DNA from: Longimicrobium sp.
Lineage (GTDB): Bacteria; Gemmatimonadota; Gemmatimonadetes; Longimicrobiales; Longimicrobiaceae
DNA length: 64,000 nucleotides
Reading direction: 5' to 3'
Assembly (NCBI RefSeq): GCF_035474595.1
Contig: NZ_DATIND010000083.1
Coordinates: 94,524-158,523, forward strand
Shown: positions 60,652-64,000 of the stretch, piece after piece
How the letters are laid out: every line of letters begins with the position of its first letter
How positions within the stretch are numbered: position 1 is the first letter of the stretch
The notes under the pieces: model-generated
What the model was told of the DNA's origin: nothing
The model's database searches: none
What the model saw: only the letters and a program-made list of their open reading frames with translations
Position numbers and translations under genes: made by a program

Positions 60652-61235
60652 TCCGTCTCCTCCGTGCGCCAGTAGTCGCCGCCGCCGCCCTCGCGCTGCA
60701 TCATCCCGAACATCACCAGCGAGCGCCGCAGCCGCGCGGTGTCGGGGTTGAAGCGCAGCAGGATCTCGTTCATCTCCTTCTCGCCGTACCGCCGCCCGGG
60801 CTCGAAGGCCTGCAGCACGTGGCGCATGAGGACGAGGAACTTCTTCTCCTGCACCGGAAAGCTGCGGATGCTGCCGTCGGCCTCGGTGAAGGTGGCCAGC
60901 ACCTTCCGGTCGAACGAGTCCAGGTCCACATCGCGCGCCAGCGTGGTCAGCTCGTCGCGGCTCAGCATCCGCCGGGCGATGGCCTGCAGCGCGTCCAGCT
61001 GCAGCGAGTACATGTTGTTGTACCCCTCGGCCCGCGCCGACGTGAGCCCCGCGCGCGACAGCCGCGACAGGTGATGCGAAACCGTCGACGCGCCGAGCCC
61101 CAGGTTCGCCGCCAGCTCCTCGACCGAATACGGCTTTTGCGCGAGCAGGCCCACGATCTTCAGGCGGTTGGGATCGGCCAACGCTTTGAACACTTCCAGG
61201 AACTCGCCCGGAATCGCCTGCGTATCCATTTTCAT
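60648..61235 (-). CDS. ArsR-family regulator with C-terminal DUF2087 domain
   Basis: A ~195-residue transcription factor. Residues ~10-90 are a winged-helix ArsR domain (FKALADPNRLKIVGLLAQKP, then the recognition helix GLGASTVSHHLSRLSRAGL). Residues ~125-190 match DUF2087 (FPVQEKKFLVLMRHVLQAF, YGEKEMNEILLRFNPDTARLRRSLV, DYWR). No CxC-type metal site is seen, so the signal is probably not a metal. It overlaps the GIY-YIG gene by 4 bp. ATG 61235 follows gacagga. Confidence 0.88.
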   Translation of the reverse strand: MKMDTQAIPGEFLEVFKALADPNRLKIVGLLAQKPYSVEELAANLGLGASTVSHHLSRLSRAGLTSARAEGYNNMYSLQLDALQAIARRMLSRDELTTLARDVDLDSFDRKVLATFTEADGSIRSFPVQEKKFLVLMRHVLQAFEPGRRYGEKEMNEILLRFNPDTARLRRSLVMFGMMQREGGGGDYWRTEETE

Positions 61236-61900
61236 CCATTCCTGTCGAACTGATTCGATATACGTCAAATCAATTTGATGATGATCGGGAGAGATGTCAA
61301 CCCGCCTTGATGTCCTCCGCCGGATGGCGGGCGCGAAAACGAACCGCCGCCGGAATGCAGGCGACGGCGATCGAGATGGATTCCGAGCGTCGATCGCGAC
61401 GAGTGGCCGCGGATGATGCGCATCCTTGCGCCGAATCACGGCCGGCTGAGTCGTCCCCCCGCTGCGCGTGCAGTGAAGATGAAAGTCGTGGGCGCCGATG
61501 CACGTATCGAGCAGATCACCCTCGCGCGGTTTGCGAGGCTTCCCGTCGTTGTTGCTGCAGCTTCAGGCGCCGGTGAGGAGCGCTGGCGCCGCGGATCGCA
61601 GCGTGGGTGAGGCGCGCCCGTTTCGTGGCCGTTTCGTACGTATGTTCTGCGTGTGAAGGTGTTGGGCGGTGCACACTTTTTACACGCTGGAGCGGTCCGA
61701 GCGAACTCATCACGCCACCGGTGGCACACGTTTCGGGAGAGTACCGGGGTGTATACGACGTAAATCTGTGCATCGGCGTTGCAGATGTGTCTTGCGTCCT
61801 ACAATACCGGCCGCTAATCTGTAAGCGCATTCCGTTCCAAGTACACATAGTAACACGAGCGCGCTGCCGCTCCACGTTCCCTTTAGACCCAAGGAGGAGG
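61236..61900. repeat. intergenic region with an inverted family D repeat and AT-richer leader
   Basis: About 665 bp between divergent genes. An inverted family D copy (tttgcgaggcttcccgtcgt, ~61,530-61,580) lies in the middle. The part from 61,650 to 61,880 is clearly less GC-rich and includes tgcacactttttacacgctg; it probably holds the promoter of the 61.9 kb gene. No gene is supported. Confidence 0.5.
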
Positions 61901-62308
61901 ATGCCAGTGGCTGAGCGCGCTCCCGATCCGTCCATCGATCGCATCCGCGAGCATGCACGACGGTCGGTAGCCAAGACTTCGCTGCGGAAGGTGGCCAAGG
62001 CCGCCGGTGTGAAGGTGGGCGCCACGAAGAAGTTCGTCGACGGCTCGGTTCCGTACGAGCGCAACGCGCGGCTGTGGAAGAAGTGGTACGTCCGCGAGCT
62101 GCGCGAGGGAATCGCCGACGCGCCCGACACGGCGCTGCCCACCGCCGACGCCCAGGCGATCGTGGACCTGCTGCTCTGGTCGATTCCGCTGGAGCAGCGC
62201 GAGGAGGCCCGGCGTGACGTGGTGCAGATGTTCCTGCGCGCCCACGCCGACCGCCAGCTCACGCCGCCCGCGTGGGCGCTGGAGCTGACCGGCGGGCAGT
62301 CGTCGTAA
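61901..62308 (+). CDS. small HTH-like DNA-binding protein, hypothetical
   Basis: A 135-residue protein. Residues ~20-55 (KTSLRKVAKAAGVKVGATKK and FVDGSVPYERN) match a compact helix-turn-helix pattern seen in small actinobacterial and Gemmatimonadota proteins, where SLR-VA---G----L--FL-G--PY is typical. The C-terminal helical part (AQAIVDLLLWSIPLEQREEARRDV) could dimerise. ATG 61901 lies directly after aaggaggagg; GTG 61907 has better spacing and may be the real start. Confidence 0.7.
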   Translation: MPVAERAPDPSIDRIREHARRSVAKTSLRKVAKAAGVKVGATKKFVDGSVPYERNARLWKKWYVRELREGIADAPDTALPTADAQAIVDLLLWSIPLEQREEARRDVVQMFLRAHADRQLTPPAWALELTGGQSS

Positions 62309-62328
62309 GCACCGCAGCACGCTGCACC

Positions 62329-62370
62329 AGCGCCGCCGCATCGCCCCCGGGTGATGCGGCGGCGCTGTTT
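62329..62370 (+). terminator. hairpin terminator
   Basis: agcgccgccgcatcgccccc / gggtgatgcggcggcgct long stem followed by gtttcgt, 20 bp after the HTH gene. Confidence 0.7.
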
Positions 62371-62465
62371 CGTCCCGCGGATCCGCGCGCGCAACAGCGG
62401 GAGGATGGATCGAGGTACGGGTTCCCCCGCTTGCCCGCACGCGGAGTCAGCATAGCTTTCGATCC

Positions 62466-62846
62466 ATGAAGATGCGCGTTTCCGCCGCCGCCCGCCTGCT
62501 GGCCGCCGTCGCCCTGCTCGTCTCGTGGACGACGGCGGGGTGGGCAGCCGCGTGCGCGCGCCCCTCCGCGCCGGGTGCGGGAATGCACGCGATGGGGATG
62601 CACCACGCGATGCATCACCAGCCTGCGCCGCCGGGGCCGGAGCGGCATCGCGCGCCGCGTGGCGGGGAGACGCCGGAGTGCCCGCTGCTGGCGATGAACG
62701 GCGGCAGCTGCCTGGGCGCCGCGCATCTCCCCGCCATCGTCTCCGCCCCCGCGTCGGCGCTCGCGCCAGATGCCGGCTATCCCCCCGCGGACGGCGTGCG
62801 CGACCGGCTGATCGCCATCTCCGTCTTCCACCCCCCGCGAACCTGA
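62466..62846 (+). CDS. exported Met/His-rich protein
   Basis: A 126-residue protein with a Sec signal peptide (RLLAAVALLVSWTTAGWAAA). The mature part has a Met/His cluster (GMHAMGMHHAMHH) and three or four Cys (CARPSA, ECPLLAMNGGSCLG). The Met/His pattern is typical of periplasmic copper-binding proteins; no family is recognised. The neighbouring gene carries similar clusters. It ends 72 bp before that gene with a hairpin in between. Confidence 0.65.
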   Translation: MKMRVSAAARLLAAVALLVSWTTAGWAAACARPSAPGAGMHAMGMHHAMHHQPAPPGPERHRAPRGGETPECPLLAMNGGSCLGAAHLPAIVSAPASALAPDAGYPPADGVRDRLIAISVFHPPRT

Positions 62847-62893
62847 CGAAGCCCTGAGCCACCCGCGGGCACCTTCGCCCGCGGGCTTCGTCG
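62844..62893 (+). terminator. hairpin between the two Met/His-rich genes
   Basis: gacgaagccctgagccaccc .. cgcgggcttcgtcg with an inner cccgcgggc/gcccgcggg stem. It may only attenuate, since the two genes look functionally linked. Confidence 0.5.
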
Positions 62894-62917
62894 AAACGAC
62901 TTTCGGGAGATGGAACG

Positions 62918-63520
62918 ATGAGAACGATCCTCGGCGCATGCGCGCTGATCGTGGCCCTCGCTGCGCCCGCCGCCGCGCAGGACCACGGGGCGATGGCGAT
63001 GGAGATGCACCCCGGCGCGCACGCCGCGCTGATGCACAGGCAGGAGCTCGGCCTGTCCGCCGAGCAGGTGGCGCGCCTGACGGCGATCGATTCCGGGCTC
63101 GCGGCCACCATGCGCGCGCACTGCCAGCGGGTGCGCGCCGCGGGCGGGCCCAACGCGCAGACGCACGCCGCCATGCACGGCGAGATGATGGCGGCGATGA
63201 ACGCGTCGCAGCAGCAATCGGACGCCGTGCTGACGGCGCGGCAGCGTGCCAGCCTGGACAGCCTCCACGCCGCCCACCACGGCGCCATGGCCGGCCACGA
63301 CATGGCCGCGATGCACCACGGCTCCGCTGCGGCGGCGGGCCACGACATGGCGGCGATGCACCACGACTCCGCCGGGATGGCCGCCATGCACGCGCAGATG
63401 CACGGCGGCACCGCGCCCGCCTGCTCCGCGAACGGCGCCTGCACCGCCGCGGAGTGCGCGGACTGCTGCGAGCACATGGGCTGCTGCACCCCCGCCGCCG
63501 CGCCGAAGCCCAACGGCTGA
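62918..63520 (+). CDS. exported His/Met/Cys-rich protein, probable metal-binding, Spy/CpxP-like core
   Basis: A 200-residue periplasmic protein (signal ILGACALIVALAAPAAAQ). The helical part has LGLSAEQVARLTAIDSGL and VLTARQRASLDSLHAAHH, resembling the LTxxQ-type repeats of Spy/CpxP/ZraP metal and stress proteins. Repeated GHDMAAMHHGS / GHDMAAMHHDS units and many His-Met pairs follow. The C-terminus is Cys-rich (CSANGACTAAECADCCEHMGC). This suggests copper or zinc binding. ATG 62918 follows cgggagatggaacg. Confidence 0.72.
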   Translation: MRTILGACALIVALAAPAAAQDHGAMAMEMHPGAHAALMHRQELGLSAEQVARLTAIDSGLAATMRAHCQRVRAAGGPNAQTHAAMHGEMMAAMNASQQQSDAVLTARQRASLDSLHAAHHGAMAGHDMAAMHHGSAAAAGHDMAAMHHDSAGMAAMHAQMHGGTAPACSANGACTAAECADCCEHMGCCTPAAAPKPNG

Positions 63521-63540
63521 CGCACGACGCGGTAGGTGAA

Positions 63541-63579
63541 CGAAGGCCCGCCCTCCGACGTCTGGAGGGCGGGCCTTCG
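63541..63579 (+). terminator. strong hairpin terminator
   Basis: cgaaggcccgccctccgacg / tctggagggcgggccttcg near-perfect stem, 20 bp after the last gene. Confidence 0.75.
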
Positions 63580-64000
63580 CTCGTCTGTGCAGAACCGAAT
63601 CCGCCGGAGAGTTTGCGTTCACGCCGATCCCCCGTGACGTCATCCTGAGGCCGGCCACGCCGCAACCCGTTTCCGCGCAAAACGCTGCAGGCCGAAGGAT
63701 CTGTGGCCAGTCCAGCACGTCAGCCGGGAAACGCGTCGAGAGTCTTCCTCCAGATTCGGGATGATGCACCACGCGAAGGCGCCCGGGAGTGTGTCCTCCG
63801 GCGGACGTGCAGGACGGGCTATGGATCCTTCGGCCTGCAGGGGTTCGTGCGAACACGAGTTCGGTGTGGCCGGCCTGAATAGAAAGTTCGCGGCCTGGCC
63901 CCCCACCGGCGACTGAAGTCGCAGCAACAACTACGGGAAGCCTCGCAAACTGCGCGAGGCTGATCCGCTCATTCTGTGGCATCAGCGCTCACGACCAATC
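63580..64000. repeat. repeat-rich window end (families E and D)
   Basis: No credible gene. A family E copy (gtcatcctgaggccggccac .. aggccgaaggatctgtggcc) lies at 63,638-63,709, a partial one (ggatccttcggcctgcaggg) at 63,818-63,886, and a family D copy (aagcctcgcaaactgcgcga) at 63,908-63,964. Confidence 0.6.

Overview
This 64 kb window is very GC-rich bacterial chromosome with long open frames on both strands. The many GC-rich hairpin terminators, dispersed low-complexity intergenic repeats and pinensin-type leader peptides suggest a Gemmatimonadota (Longimicrobium-like) soil or sediment bacterium. That placement is an inference from gene content and style; there is no rRNA, tRNA or phage region in the window to confirm it.

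Layout. 0.2-1.4 kb: ureide pathway pair (5-hydroxyisourate hydrolase, urate oxidase). 1.8-7.1 kb: an amidoligase-type cluster (esterase, ATP-grasp with a glycine-rich tail, circularly permuted ATP-grasp, GCS2/YbdK carboxylate-amine ligase). 7.7-10.3 kb: a polyhydroxyalkanoate-granule-like module (PhaR-type regulator, phasin fused to a DUF2188-like domain, patatin-like lipase). 10.3-11.0 kb: VapBC-type pair. 11.2-13.2 kb: acyl-CoA dehydrogenase and a YopT-like cysteine protease. 13.5-17.3 kb: three Cys/Trp-rich precursor peptides, a Toprim plus winged-helix (RRE/PqqD-like) fusion and a nucleotidyltransferase, which look like one undescribed peptide-modification cassette. 17.9-20.3 kb: a kinase-like protein with a degraded DFG motif fused to a TonB-like C-terminus. 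20.6-21.3 kb: second PIN-domain toxin-antitoxin pair. 21.5-24.5 kb: thioesterase, HD hydrolase, GAF histidine kinase. 24.9-26.9 kb: yybP-ykoY manganese riboswitch, TerC-family exporter, SCO1-like protein.

27-32 kb is the most mosaic part. A methyltransferase gene is present twice (27.4 and 30.0 kb); between the copies lie AT-richer integron-style gene cassettes with two clear attC sites and no integrase. Single or tandem pinensin-type precursor genes flank this area (27.0 kb; 31.4, 31.6 and 31.8 kb) and another lies at 50.4 kb. 32-41 kb: a GyrA/ParC-type topoisomerase subunit and a type I restriction-modification operon (hsdM-hsdS-hsdR, 4-bp overlaps). 41-49 kb: GH3-like/serine-hydrolase fusion, response-regulator diguanylate cyclase, class I glutamine amidotransferase. 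47-51.4 kb: thiol-disulfide genes (DsbA-like plus VKOR operon, second DsbA-like lipoprotein). 51.4-57.5 kb: DUF402 protein, malic enzyme with phosphotransacetylase domain, subtilase, EXORDIUM-like lipoprotein. 58-63.5 kb: YIP1 membrane protein, PAS protein, ArsR-DUF2087 regulator overlapping a GIY-YIG gene, a small HTH protein and two exported Met/His-rich proteins that look metal-binding.

Most genes stand alone or in two- to four-gene operons joined by 1-4 bp stop/start overlaps. Long intergenic gaps are filled by a few repeat families and by inverted repeats built from short words, not by hidden genes.
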